Positions 48,801 through 62,576 of a DNA stretch of 64,000 nt are shown here, piece after piece. The position numbers and the translations under genes are program-made. Location: the NCBI GenBank assembly GCA_031763025.1, contig JASSKH010000001.1, positions 16,283,142 to 16,347,141 on the forward strand, in the 5' to 3' direction. The notes beneath the pieces were generated by a model, which was given only the letters and a program-made list of their open reading frames with translations, was not told the origin of the DNA and searched no databases. The stretch is from Macrocystis pyrifera (lineage: Eukaryota > Sar > Phaeophyceae > Laminariales > Laminariaceae). Each line of letters opens with the position of its first letter. Within the stretch, counting starts at the first letter, position 1.

Positions 48801-51800
48801 CCAGTATGTACTGTGCGGGCCGGGCCTACTGCTCGGGCTACTGCTCAGTCTACTGCCCAGGCTACTGTTTCGTTCTACTAATATGCCATAGGATAACTCA
48901 CCGACGGGGAGGAAAGAAGCAGCGTCCGGCTCCGCGGGGATGGCGGAATGTCGCCGCTTGACAAGTACACCTGTGGCCAGACCGGGGAAACCAGTGGGAG
49001 GTGAAAGCGTTAATTGACCACTTTTAAAACCGCACACACGTTTTTTGGGGCAAAACACTTCGAACTACTGCAAGATATTTTTTTTGCAAGCAGTGTTAAG
49101 GTTGGGAGAGGAGGGAAACCGGGGCATAGGCCACCCCTGACCGTACCATACTGGGTGGGTAGAGAACCTTGTGCATTCATGGTCAAGCCTTGTATCGTCC
49201 GCGAGGCGGGAGGACGGATAACAGGCAGCCTTGGGGGACGACGCTAGCTTGTTTTGGCTATTCAGGCGTCCCAAGCGACGCCGAAAACAAAGTTAAAAAA
49301 AAATGTGCCGGGGGTGGAGGAGGTGGGAGACCATGCCTGCGGAGTCCATAAAAATGCGCCATCGGCCGACCGTCGCCGCCGAACGGTCGACCACTACAAC
49401 AAGAAGCCGGAAACTTACACCCCTACACCCCCCCCCCCCCCCCCCCCCCGTTGGAATCATCCCACGATAGGAGTTGCAGTGTTTGGCTCGATACTTTCTA
49501 GCAGGTTGAGTTCCCGAAGTGAGCAACTGTCATAATACCGGTTCGTGTGACAATTTTACTATTACGGGGGACCGCAGTAAATAGGACCAGATATTGTTAC
49601 TAAAAATGGGTAAATATATAGCTTTTTTTGTGTGCCGTAGGTCCTATTTACTATGGTCCCCCGTAATAATATATTTGTTTTGGAACTAGCGCATGGAAAT
49701 GTTAGTCGCGCTGCGAATAAAGACCCTCGAAGGCATGTTTCGGGTGCGATATTGACCTCCTCATGCAAGGAGCTCAGAAAAAAAGCCATCGCTCTCCCCC
49801 CCCCCCCCCGGCAATTCCCCCTACCCGCCCCCTCCTCCAACCAACCACCTCTGGGCTCCCACCTGCTCCAAGCCCGCCCTGGTCCGAGCCCCCTGGCCCT
49901 CCGCCTCGCTGGAGTCCACCTCCAGCAGCATCACGTCCTCGTGCACAACTCCTTCCTCGTACGGTCCTGGCCTTCGCCACACCACGGTGGTCACCATGGG
50001 CTTCTTCCGGGCCACCGGCGGGGGCGGAGGCGGCAACGACGGCGACGATAACAACGCCTCCTCCCCCCCGCCCCCGCTCCCCCCCCCCCCCCCCACCCCC
50101 CCCGGTTGCCGCCACCGACGACGATGACGACCTGTTTTTACCCTTAGAAGAAGACTCTCCTCGTCCACCCCCCCCGCCGCCTTTTCCGTGAAATTTCCTC
50201 TCCATCTCTCGCTCTCGCTTCACCCGCTCCGCCCAGTGCTTGTGGTCGCCGTGGTGGTGGGCCATGGCCGCGGCCACTTCCGCCGGGGACTCCTGCGGCG
50301 TCTCCGACACCGCCTGCGGGGCGTCGTCCGAGTGGAATTCCTTCACTACCTGGAGAATCTTTCCCGCGCGGTCCGCCCACCCCACCTTCTTCCCCGCCGG
50401 CCGCGCCTTTCGCTTCCGCTTCTTCTCCGCCGACTCTGCCCTCACCATCTCGTCCAGCGAGACGATGGGCGGCGGCCCCGACCCAAGCCCCTTCAGCTCC
50501 AACCCCAGGCCTAGCCCAGCTGCCCCGGCGGTAGTACTACTGGTGCCGCTGTCGCTGCTGCCGCCGGGGGGTGGGGATGGCGCCGCTGCCACCACCGCCG
50601 CCGCCGCATCTGCTCCTCCCAATGCCGCCGTCAGCCCTAATCCCTCCACCGCCGCTGCGGCTTCTCCCGATTCGGCTCCGGCTCCGCTCCGGCACCAGCA
50701 GCAGCAGCAGTGACGGCGCCCTTCCCAACGCCGACATCTCCAGCCGTCTCACCGAGGGCAGTCGCGGCGGCGGCGGCGGCGGCGGTAGCAGCGGTGGCGT
50801 CATCACCAGTAGTACCTGTCGCGGCCACACCAGCAGCGGCAGTGGCAGAAGCGGCGGCGACGACAGGTGCCGACGTAACCTTCAAAATACCGCCACTAGT
50901 ACCTCGTCCAGCCACCGCGCCACCGCCGCGGGCAGCAGAGCCCGTCCCTTTACCCCTCGTGCCCCGACCGGCCGCGGACGTGAACCGCCCCCGTCCCCGC
51001 CCGGGGAATTTTCTGCCCACAAAGAACCTTCCGGGACCAGAACCGTCAGCAGCAGAAGCAGCAGCAGTAGCAGCAGCAGCTGCGGCGGTTGTGGCGGCAG
51101 GAGAAGTGGCGGTGGTAGCGGTAGTGGTAGTTGAAGCGGCAGCAGCGGTGGCAGCAGCAGCAGTGTTCGCAGGGCTTGACCCAACCCCGGGACTCACGAA
51201 AGGGGGGTCCATGTCTCTTATTATCCCCGATTTCGGCAACGCCTTCGACGGTGTTGCTCCTCCGTCCGAATCCATGGAGGAGTTCGCAGACGATGAGCGT
51301 GTGTAGAGGAGGGGGGGGGGGGGGGCGGGGTCACCGGGGAGCTGCCGATGCCGTTGAGGGCTCTGTTTTGCGCCCGGATAGCGTCCTTCTTTTTTTTCTC
51401 GGCCTCGTCCGCTTCTGTCTTCAACTTGTTTTCTGCCTCCTTCTTCTGCTCGACCGATCAAATCAGGACGCGACATACACATTCACGAGGAGGAAACAAC
51501 GTTGCGCTCTTCTTCTTGTCGTAATCGAACCCCTCTAGGAGTTGAGATAACGACCAAACGCAATGATAACTTTCGTGCTATCAACATCCTACCTACGCGC
51601 AGCAGCGTTAGCAACCAGCACTATGCACGGGTAGGACCATGTTGCGCCCGTCCCGCACGACTCCTTGCGTTGTAACTCGGACACCGATTTGTATCATCGC
51701 CCAATCATCACGCAGTGGCCGTTGTTATACCCGGTAACCATCTTTTTCTATCGACAGTTTTTCCTGCCTCAAGTCCGTAGAGGGTAAAATCATCGCCAAA

Positions 51801-54800
51801 CCTACTACGCCGTTGTCAAAAGACCGCTTACAAGTACTCTGGCGTGGAAGAATATCCCATAAAAAAAAAGCGCCACAAAAACAAATTACGCATCATGTAC
51901 AGCTATAGCAGTGTGATACAGCAGTATACATACTTCAGAAAACGCCCACCGTGAAGTAAAATATATGTGAAACTAAGCCCGTTCTTTGGACATAAAAAGA
52001 CTCGGCGCCAGACAAAAATCTCACCGCTTTGAGTTTATCGTGGAGACCGTCTAGCTCCTTCCTGCGGTTCGCAATTTCACCCTTGTCTCCCTGCAGCGCA
52101 ATATGTACGGGCGAGGAATGAGGGAGTATGTAGAGTGTGGGGGGGGGTGTACTCGATAGGAGAGATGTACTCGATCTCATGCACGGCCGTAGTCGTAAGA
52201 CCATAGACCCTCGCATCCCTACAATGCCGCGACGGAGCATGTCGGGTTTTCACCGACCAGGCAGACATTGCTTGCACCAAGCGCGAAGTGCCGTGAGGTG
52301 TCCTGCGAGTGGCATAAAGGGTGAGCTGCATCCTACTAAGAACTGCTTTTGAGGCGGACTTGCATATGGATGACAGCTTCAATGAGTTAGTTTAATTTCC
52401 GGTGTAGCCACTTCCAGAGACAGCAATGGGAAGTATTAGTATTATGTAACTGCCTCTTGGGTGCCTTACCTTGAACACTACGTGATACGATCAATTCCCT
52501 TGTGCAGAGTATTACCTCGCACAAATGATCTAACTCGACGACCAGCTGTGGGCGACCGCCAAAAAAAAAACAAAAAAAAAAAACGGTACCCTGGATGTCT
52601 AGCTCACGTCGTGAGCGGCATGTTTTACAGTGTCGTTGCCAACCGACACCAACCCAACCCATACATAATATACACAATAGGCCGTGGGGGGGGGGGGCGG
52701 GGTGGAAGGTGGGCGGTTACGTGAAGGTTGGGCAATGCGCTGCATGAAAGCCCAGGGGGTGGCCTCGTGCTTCACTTTATATGGTACTCCCACTACATGT
52801 TACTATCATGAATCTTTCTACTGCTGATATTGATACAAAATGTAACACCCTGGTGCGTATAATGCCGTACTGCTTCACCGCCGTACTATTAATAAAAAAA
52901 TCTGCTGCTCTTAAGATTTGCATTGAACTACAATAAAATAAAATAAAATACTAGAAAATCTCTGATGATATCCAAAGTACTGCTACTATTACAAACACTT
53001 GCCATATTAATAGTCAAATCTACTATCCCGGGGGCGGGGGGGGGGGGGGGTAGGAATCAGAACCCCCGATCGACCCGAAGCAACATGTTTCCCCCTTACT
53101 ATGTCTGGAAAACCACATTTGGTGCCAGGTACTGAATACTGCGTTCCCCCGTGACGCAACCTCTCCCATACCTACCATCAACCATAATGGCACACCCCAC
53201 GACCTCCATCCCCACCACCATCCTCAACCCAACGACCACAACGACCACCACGATCAGCCCTCCGCGTCGCTCACCACCAAAGCTGTCCTCCAATGCGAGA
53301 TGACAACCTTGGCCTGCTTGCGAATACCCTCGTCGGAGTGTTTGTTGACAGCTTTCAAAGCCTTGCCCGCGTCCGATTGCATCAGGCTAGAATACGTTAC
53401 GGGGAGTATCTGGTCCCGAGAGCGGAGGAGGCGGCGGAGGCGGGGTCGCGGGCGGGTGTGTGTGTATGTATTCGATATGCGGGGGGTGTACTCATTTGTT
53501 CCTTGCCTGAAGTCATTTGACCATTGACCACGCATCCCTTTCGAGACGGAGCACCGCTCCTACTCCGATAAAGAGACAGCTCCAACATTTGGGTGCTCAT
53601 TACGTTTTTTTTTCCAATTACTAGGGCTATACAAGGCTTGCAGGGATAAGCGTGTCGGGGTTTCGAGCGCAAGACAGGAAAAGGGTGGCTCGTATCGTGG
53701 GGGTGGTATGAGTATAGGGGTAGGGCTATGTGGTCAGCGTGGGCAACCTCGAAAACAAAACAGGAAAAGGATGGGTCGTGGGGGGTAGGGGAGGGACAAA
53801 GGTTTCATGGGGTTGGCGTGGACTTAATTCGAGTGTACACCAGGAATAGGATGGGTCCTGAGGGAAGGATATAGGGGAAGGGTTGAGGTTAGCGCGGGGT
53901 AAAGTCGCGTGCAAAACGGGAAAACGATAAGGTAGTCGAGGGGAGTACGGGTAGGGTGTATGTGTTGTTGTGTTCTCCAGTTCTTCACACTACACCGTTT
54001 TTTCTACCCGTCGACATCCGGCACAACCAGTGTCCGTGCCGATTCTCCAATCCTAGAGAGAGATACAAGTTCTGTGGTCACAAAGCTACGCCACAGGGAT
54101 ACTACGTTGCCACGTATGCAGTAAGCACAGTGGGCAATGCAATAGACATATATAAAACTCAAGAGAGGGCGATATTTCGAATCTTTACGTCAAATTCAAT
54201 ATCGCGATTTCCGTATTGGCAAATCCCTCGATATAAAACTCAATATCGCCTTTTTTGCCAGAAGCACCTGAGATATAAAACTAGGGTGTATTATGAAGAG
54301 TCTGATTAATTAGGTGACAGTCCACGTCATCCTCCAGCAAGTCAAGCACGTATGTACATCACATGGGCTAGAGGACGTGGCTGCTGCTGCTGCTGCTGTG
54401 GTAGGTAGAGTTCACACCAGAACCCATGTTACGGCGATGGCGCCGACATGAAGTGGCCGCCAAGCGGCTCCTCTTCCTGTCCGGGCATCCGGCGCGCCGA
54501 CCGCTACCCGCTTGTTGCCGGATAGGGTGGGTGGCACGGCTTGTTGGGGGCATGGATTTGGGGCGACTCCATCGTCGAGACGCCTAGCCGGAACACTGGG
54601 TTCTGGACTGGTGTCGCTAAACCCGGGCATCCCGGGCATCCGCCCGTCCCCGACCACGGGAGAACCTGTCTGCCCTATGCATTCAACCAAGTCGTCGCGT
54701 CCACCGCCGCTATTGTTGCTCATGGCGGCGTCGTGATGATCGGATGACCGAGTACAGGAGACAGGCTATGTCTGAGGTGTGTCCAATCTTGTCTACAAAA

Positions 54801-57800
54801 TTCGGCTCTACCAACAAAAAAGAGAACACAAATATATGCTTGGGGTAAAAAAATACCCCAAGCATATATTTGTGTGTTGCGGACCACGTATAGCGAAAAT
54901 ATCGCCTACACCCGACGTCCGTATAAAACTCGTCAGGCACATAATTTGGCTCTAAAGGTCAAATATCGCGATATTCTCGAGTTTTATATGTGTCTAATGC
55001 CATGTCATCATATACATACTGGATACGACAGGCACGACATACACATTCCATGAAATAGAGAAACGAAACGAAACAAACGGAAAAAGCAAAATACAAAGAA
55101 GACAACTCCAAAGAGAAAAAGGAACAAGAAAAAAATATACTGGTACGAAATAAACTGTCGTGCCCCCCCCGGGGTAGGGGATGTGGCAGACACTTGAAAA
55201 GAAGCTGGAATAAAAAGGAAAAATAAGTAAAACACCATTACTCGTCGTAAACAGAGTAAGACTAAGAACCCAGGGAAAATAACAGGCAAACCAAAGCACA
55301 AAGCGGGGAGTAAGGGTAGGGTATGGGGTTAGATAGCGTGGGGGGAGTTCGAGCGTAAAACAGGGATAGTGGGGGGAGGGGGGGTACGGTTAATACGGGG
55401 TCAGCGTGGGGGGAATATCGAGTGCAAAGAAGGAAAAGTATGGTTCGTGGGGGGTGGAGGGGGGCAGGGGTAGAGTTAGGCATGGGGTTTGCATGGGAGC
55501 ATTTCGAGTGCAACACAGGAAAAGGATGCGCCTTGGCAGTGTAGACCGCCCGTCCCATCTTCATGTCCAGACCATATGTTCCTACTCAATCTTGTTATTG
55601 TTTTCGTTGTTTCTGTCGTTGTTATGTTTTTTTCGTCAGTCATGTTCGCTGCTGCTGTTGTTGTCGCCCGCCGTGGTTGTCCCTTGCTCTATAGCCACTG
55701 CCAACGTTGCTCTCGTACTGAATCACCGCCAAAACCTATAGCCAGTAGCCCCGTTCCTTGCTGTTTTTCGCGTCGTGGCTCTGTATCATTGACTGCTTCA
55801 CACGATTATTGCGCCGCGTATTTGCCGGGAGCTGTCTAATGTGACACCGCTCTCGCGCAGCATATCACTATGCATGCATCGGCAAAAATACGATCTAAAC
55901 ACGACCAGAGTCGACGGGGGAAGAAAAGGCTCACGTCTTCTCGCGATGAAAATGCAAGGCACGGACCCTAGCGGGGATGGGGGAGGAGAGACTGCCATGT
56001 ATCCCCGGATCTGAGATGCGGCTATTAGTAAGAGGGAGAGAGAAGGGAGGGGCGAAAATAGTAAATGGGGAAAAGATATATAAAAAAAGGAAAAAAAAGA
56101 GATGATCTATAGGTCGCGATCTTCTGGCCTGAGTTTCGTATGGCGCAAAACCATCACCTTAGCCACGGAGAGGAGCAACTTCATCATAGCGATCGAGCTC
56201 GTCTCCTCCGCCAACCACCCCTTGATGAACGTCAGGCCTCGCCTCTCCACGAACCCCTTCATCACCTCCGCGTCCCCTTTACTGTGGATCAGCAGCTCCA
56301 AACACAGCGCGCGCGCTTCCCTCTAGAGAGAAAAGGGACGGAGAGACAGAAGGAAAAAAGGGCGAGGACGAATAGGAAGAAAAGGGGCATAAGAGGGACG
56401 CGAGGGAAGGAAAATATGAGGAAGGGGGCGAGCGGGGAGGGGGGCGGCGGCGCGGTAGGGGAGGGGGGCTCACCGCTCTGGAAAGCGGAAACAAATTGAC
56501 CGCGAGGGACCACAACAGGAGAACGGGGCAATTTCGGGGGGGGGGGGGGGAAACAAAGCATGTACGTATGTAGGCGCCGGAAAGCTGATACATAGCACGC
56601 CAGAGCACTTTGGCGGAAAGGTCGCGGAAAAACGCCAAAAATGTCCCACTGCCCCCCCCCCTTCCTTTCCCTCCCCCCCCCGCGTCCCCTTTTGCCTCGT
56701 CAGCGAAACACGCCTCCCAGGAGTGTTTGATTTTCCCGAATCAGAATCAGAGTCGGTGGGAGCACCGGTAAGGATTGGTTGGCCTTCATGACCCTATTCG
56801 GCACAAGTGCAGAGGAAAGCTCGCGCAGGGTTATGACCCTGGTGAAAAATCAATCTCATTGCTGACTTTTCCACTGTTTTTAACTTTGAACAAAAAAAAG
56901 AGGCGTGCGGGGAGCCGGGGAGCGGGAGCGTTATAACCCCCGCCCCCTTGTGCTTTAGAAACCTCCCACATGTGTGTGAGAACAAACTACGATACCCCCC
57001 CTATCCTTCTGCCCCCCCCCCCCCAGCGATTTCGCCAGCTCAGCAGATATCATGGCCGAAATAAATGTTACGGCAACGGATCTACTGGCGCCTCCAACGG
57101 ATCTATTGAACCCGCCAAAAAAACAAATTGGTCCCTTCAACGCATATGTTGATGCCGCCAACGGATATATTGCTCCTGCCACGGATCTGTTGGCTGGAAA
57201 ATCCAAGACCCAAAAGAGCAACCCGTCAACTGACATGTTGATCCCGCCAACGGATCTTTGCCCCTGCAACGGATTTGTTTGACAGGAGAACCCAAGACCC
57301 AAGATATCAACACACCGCCAAGAGAGAAAAAGCAATCGGCGTTTCGCCTGACCTCGAATAGAGATGTTAAAAAAGAGAGTGGACTATTAACACCATGTAC
57401 CCTTACTACCAGCATACCAAAGACGGCTACGGTATACGTGCACACGCGGAGCTGACAACCGCAAAAAAAAAAGGTCGAGGGTGGCGGACAAGTAGCGGTC
57501 ACGCCCTCCAATCATAACTATTGCGGGGACTTTTCATCTTTTTGACCGGAGCCTGGATTTTTTCTCCTTTTCCAAGAAGTAGGAGAGTTTTGCAGATTTT
57601 TTCCCCGCCAGGAAACCCAAGCGCAGAGGGCATTCACTACACAGAGGCAAGCGCAAGCGCAAACACAAACTCAAAAAAAAAAATGTTCGTAAGAAATTGA
57701 TTGTTTGATTGCGTGCTCGTGTTTTTTGTTTCGTTTTTCTCTTTCTTTTTTTTCCTGTCCTCTCAGAGCATAGCGCGTGCGGGTGGAGAAAACATTCTAT

Positions 57801-57878
57801 AAAAAAAAAAACGTTTTATCTGAACCGGCACATGCATCTTGCTGAGGTGGCAGGGTTCTTCCCCCCGCGCAGAGGCAT

Positions 57879-57919
<41 letters not shown>

Positions 57920-60900
57920 TATATATACCAGTACAGGAGACCGCAGTTTGATCCCTTGACTGACCGCCCCCGACAACAAAGCTACAGATAGTAGGCGTTT
58001 TAACCCTTTAAGGAGTGCAGTCTCGTTTTGGGGACAAACCCCTCTAATTGTAAGAAGTTTGTCCCCAAAATGGGACTGCAGTGCTAGAGGGGTTTTTATA
58101 AATATAAAGACCGTTCGGATTGAACACAAAAATAATAAAAAAAAAGCTCGTTATTTTAGCGGGCAAAAAGGCACAAGATATGGAACTCGCGCTGATCTAT
58201 ATTTGTAATGAGGCATTCCTCGGGGAGAGTAGCAGCAGAAAAAAAGACGATTAAACTTTTTGCGTTTCGGAGATGCAGAAAAAAAAAACGCTTTTTCGGA
58301 GATTTTCGGTCGGACGGCACGGGAACTCCGGCTTCACATTTCCTATACAGTATCCGGTACGTATACCAATCTGGGCGTAAATATAATAATCGCTTGGTTT
58401 CCATATTAAGCTAAAAAAGTTCCTTATATTTCCGACCAACGTGGTATCAGGTAGATGATAGGGATCTCCGGCTTTGTTTCACCAAGAAAAAAAAGGGCCC
58501 CTTTGTTTTAGGCGACCTTATATATAAAATCTACAACCAGATTCGTACGAAATTTAGGTTTACCACTCTGGCAGGGGACATAAGACCCATTTGAATGCTC
58601 CTATCAGAGCCCAAACAGGGGTAATATTTCCTAACAGAGAGCGATACCGCCTTTTGTGACAGGCAACCCTGAATGGGAATGAAAAAAACGACGACGTCGC
58701 GGTGCTATATACCCACGCACGGTACGGTCATACAGATGAGAGTGGTGTCACACATCCAACCAAGCGAATGCAGGACTCACTGCTTGTGTTGACACAAAAA
58801 AAAAAACATATATATATATATATACTCCTGTCCCCTGTGGTTAAACGAAAAGGAGGCGTTTTGGGAGGAACGCGCGACCCACGGTTGAACCCAAAAGCTG
58901 GCATACGTGCAGATGAAATAACATAACCTGCACCAGGTACATAGCGTATACGTCGGACGAATCACGATTAAGATCGTCGACAGATCCTAACCTGTCGAGA
59001 AGAAATCTTGTACAGGATGTGTACCGAACAAGTCTAACCCAGGAAACAGGTGCTGTACACAGATCGTGGAGGCTATACGGCTCCCACCCGGTATCGTACA
59101 GCTAGATCATACAGATTAGGGATATATCTACCCCAGAGAATCTAAATCATAAGGTGGGAATGATATATCTGATCTGTGTTCCCATTTACGAAAAAATTGC
59201 AACAACACCAACAAAAGCAGTACTCCTACACGACACAAAAAGAGGGAGCTAAGAGGGGAGCCAAGCAACCAAAAGCAAAAAAAAAAACACCTGTTGAACA
59301 AAAAAAATAGCAAACCTTTCGTTGCATGCGAGCGCGCGCTGCTGGCCGTCTTGTATCAGGTATGCATGATATATATATACTGCATTAACGTAGCACTAGC
59401 CTGTTCTTGCCACCCAGGGTATTTGTTCCAGGATTTGGGTCGCGCTCTCTCGCTCAGTTTTTTGTCGGTCGCGAGAGGCGGGGTGAGGGGAGGCAAGAGA
59501 CGGGGGGCCGAGTACGAATTATTTGTGCATCCGACCTTCCCCAGATTCGAAAAGATCACAAAAAATACACGCTTGACTCTCAACCCTTTTCTTTACAGAT
59601 CCAAACCCCAACCACAACCGCCTGAGCATTTTCTCGGGACTTCTGGTATGCAACGAGGACACAGCAGTGTGGACTATCAACCATCGTATTGAAGCTCGGC
59701 CAAGTCGCAAACACTAAACCAGGCACCTTGGTTAAGTGCAAGATACGGCGGCAGTGCCTTTCAGTGTACCACCACCTCAAGAAAAAAAAAGGAAATAAGC
59801 TGTCGCTAGGAACTCACACGGCAGTACATTTGAAACCCTTGTCGATTTATGTGTTCGTCGGATCCCGGTCGGTCGGTCGGTCGGTCTGTCGGTCGGTCGC
59901 TTCAACATCTCAAGGGGCCAAATTTTTGGCGACCTACACAGAACAATCATAAAAGATAAAGTCGCTCCGAAAGAACGCGACCGGGCCAGCGATAAATCAC
60001 GTCAAGGCGGGTGTCGTCTACTCGTATTGACAGCGGGTATGCTACGTAGGAGACCGGTCTTTTTGGGTGCGTCAAGTTCATTTTTGGTCTTCTTATGCTG
60101 GATTTAGTGCATGGGGATGTCAGTCAGGGGATCAACCCGGCGTCAACCCGGCGTGATGGGTTTTGGGGCGGTCAGTCAAGGGGTCAAACCGGCCTTAAAA
60201 TACTGGTTTTCGTGTAGGGCGCGGTCAGTCGAGGAGTCAAACCGTGGTCTCCTACGTAGCATATTGGTTTGGCGGGCGGGGGGGGGGGGGGGGGGGGGGG
60301 GGTAAATAGGCGGGGGTTGGGGAGGGAGGTTGTCTCCATATTGTGGAGAAGCAACAAGGTTAACGCCTACCACGGCGGAGGTGATCACCTGCACGGCGAC
60401 CGATTCACCAAAGGACGAAGGCAACAAAAAAAGAGCAGCGTCTGTTTCCCATCGCCATCCGCAGACCGTGCTGCGAGCGATGGGTGCTGTAGTCCCATGT
60501 CCCGTCACAGATAGACGCTGGACCGTGTGCTAGCCACAAGAAGCAACAATGGCTGCACACCTCAGAACATATGACATCAACTGAGGTTCTTTCAGACAGG
60601 TATATCCCCGACTCAAAAATTTGGTCTGCAAAATCTAGATTCATGTTGAGCGAGGTGTGAGTTGTCTCGAACGGCTCTTTGCGCGCAATTTTAGCCGGGG
60701 GTGCTCTTCGTGCGATACATACAGCTTTTGCACAACATCAAAAACTGCAAAATGAAGGATACATGGAACAGATGATCTACGTAGATCGTGACACCTCCAA
60801 CGCGTGAAAGCTCGTGTTAAAACGTACCAAGGTAAAGCAGAAGCAGCAGCGGCAGGATTCATCCCACCAGACAAAAACACATACCCGCAGTACACGGCAA

Positions 60901-62519
60901 AGCGCGTGCCACAGTGGCAGGTCTACGGCAGCAGCAGCAGCAGCAGCAGCAGTGGCAGCCTTGCTTGCGAAAATAAGACATACCCAACAAAAAAAAAACA
61001 TGTCGGGAGTACCAGTACACGCCACCGCCTTCTCCTGTCAACAGCGTGACACCGTAACATCAGCACCAGCAAGCAGCCAACCAACATCACGACCAGCCCC
61101 CTTCCCCCCCCCACAATCACAACCAACCCAACCACACCCACAGGAGGGACGACTATTCCGTGTCCTGACCCCCCTCCGTCCACAAAAACGCCTTCCAGCA
61201 ACCAATAATACGCGGTATCTGCGTAGGCGTGAACACGTGCGCAGGACACGATAGAGTTGCACAACGGTTACAGTACTAAAAAAACGTCAGGGCCAAGGGA
61301 TCCGGAGGCGTTCCTATGCGTCCCCTTGCGCAGCCTGGACCCGCGGACCAAAGACCACGCAATAACGCCAACTTGCTCTGATGAGGGGAGGAGGAGGAGG
61401 AGGAGGGGGGGGGGAGGGGGGGGGGGGGGGGGGGGCGCGATCGAACGCATGAACGAAACAACAGGACATCTACACCACATACTCGTGACCACACGCGCGT
61501 ATCATACAAAAAAAACGCGCACCTGTGAGCGTCAGCCAACTCACGCCTGTCTGCAACGTTCGGCTCGGCTCGGCCCGACTCAATCGCCCACACAGCTACA
61601 GTCAGTATAGCTGTATACAGTATGTATCGGTCAAAAAACAAAAACCTGGAAACATAAAACGCAACCGATCCCCAAAAGCGACCCAACCATCGCATCGGGT
61701 TGCACCGCATCGCACCGCACCGCACCGCACCGGATCGGACCAGATAGGGTCGGATGGTGTCTGATCGCATCGGACCGCATCAGACTCCATCGAATCGCCA
61801 AGCATCAAATTACATCGGATCGCATTGCATCCTCAGATTGCATAAATATATATACCACAGCCAACATCAATCCAAATCTACAGCTACGGCAGCAGCAGCA
61901 GCAGCAGCGGCAAGCAGCGGCACACTCACATCTGGCGCGTTTATCATCACCCGCATCAGGCCGTCTAACCCTGCCCCTCCAGCTACACCCCCCTCGACCC
62001 CTGCCCCCGCCCCCCCCGTCGTCGTCAGCTTGAGCGTCTTCAACAAGCTGTCCTCGGCCGGCGTAAGCACGCGCCCCGCCCCCACCCCATGCACGCCTCC
62101 TTCCTCAACAGCGTCCCAACCTGGCGCGAGACCCGGCACCCCCGCCTTCCCGGTATTCTGTCGCCGGTAGCGATTCCTGAAAAAATCGTTCTGGGTCTGT
62201 CCGTTGTTCTTTTGGGAGAGGTTGGGGGTGGGGGGTGATGGTGCGGATGGTCGTGGAGGTTGGGGTGGAGGTTGGGTGGGGTTAGGGGGGGGGGGGTGGG
62301 AGGGGGTTGGAGGTAGTAGGGGTGGGTGGGTTGGGGAAGGGGGTGGGAGTTGTGGTGTTTGGGGTGGAAGGCGGGGGTGGTGTGGTGGGGTGTGGGGTTG
62401 GGGAATAGGTGGGGGGGGGGGGGGTGGTGCGTGGGGTCGGGGGTGGGAGTGGGGGTGAGGAGTGGGAGTGGGGAGATGGCGGGCGGGATTGGAAGGGTAC
62501 GGGTGAGAGTGGGGGGGGG

Positions 62520-62576
<57 letters not shown>

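Larger units (their letters stand above)
56323..61929 (-). other. PNUTS-like intron 1 (5.6 kb)
   Basis: It contains a repeat cluster at 57070-57290 (PTDLL-type 24-bp units), a (TA)n run at 57884-57917, MITE-B and MITE-C copies, a fold-back arm and several poly-G runs. It also has a (GGTC)n run near 59868-59900 and the array at 60119-60278. No exon is needed, because exons 1 and 2 join in phase. Confidence 0.6.

Noticed and set aside
48230-48935. Direct repeats that might suggest a CRISPR array
   Set aside because: The unit is 232 bp with no unique spacers, in a eukaryotic intron. It is a satellite.
57052-57282. Small protein with a PPTDLL repeat
   Set aside because: The repeat is a degenerate DNA minisatellite with open frames on both strands, and no splice sites or start context stand out.
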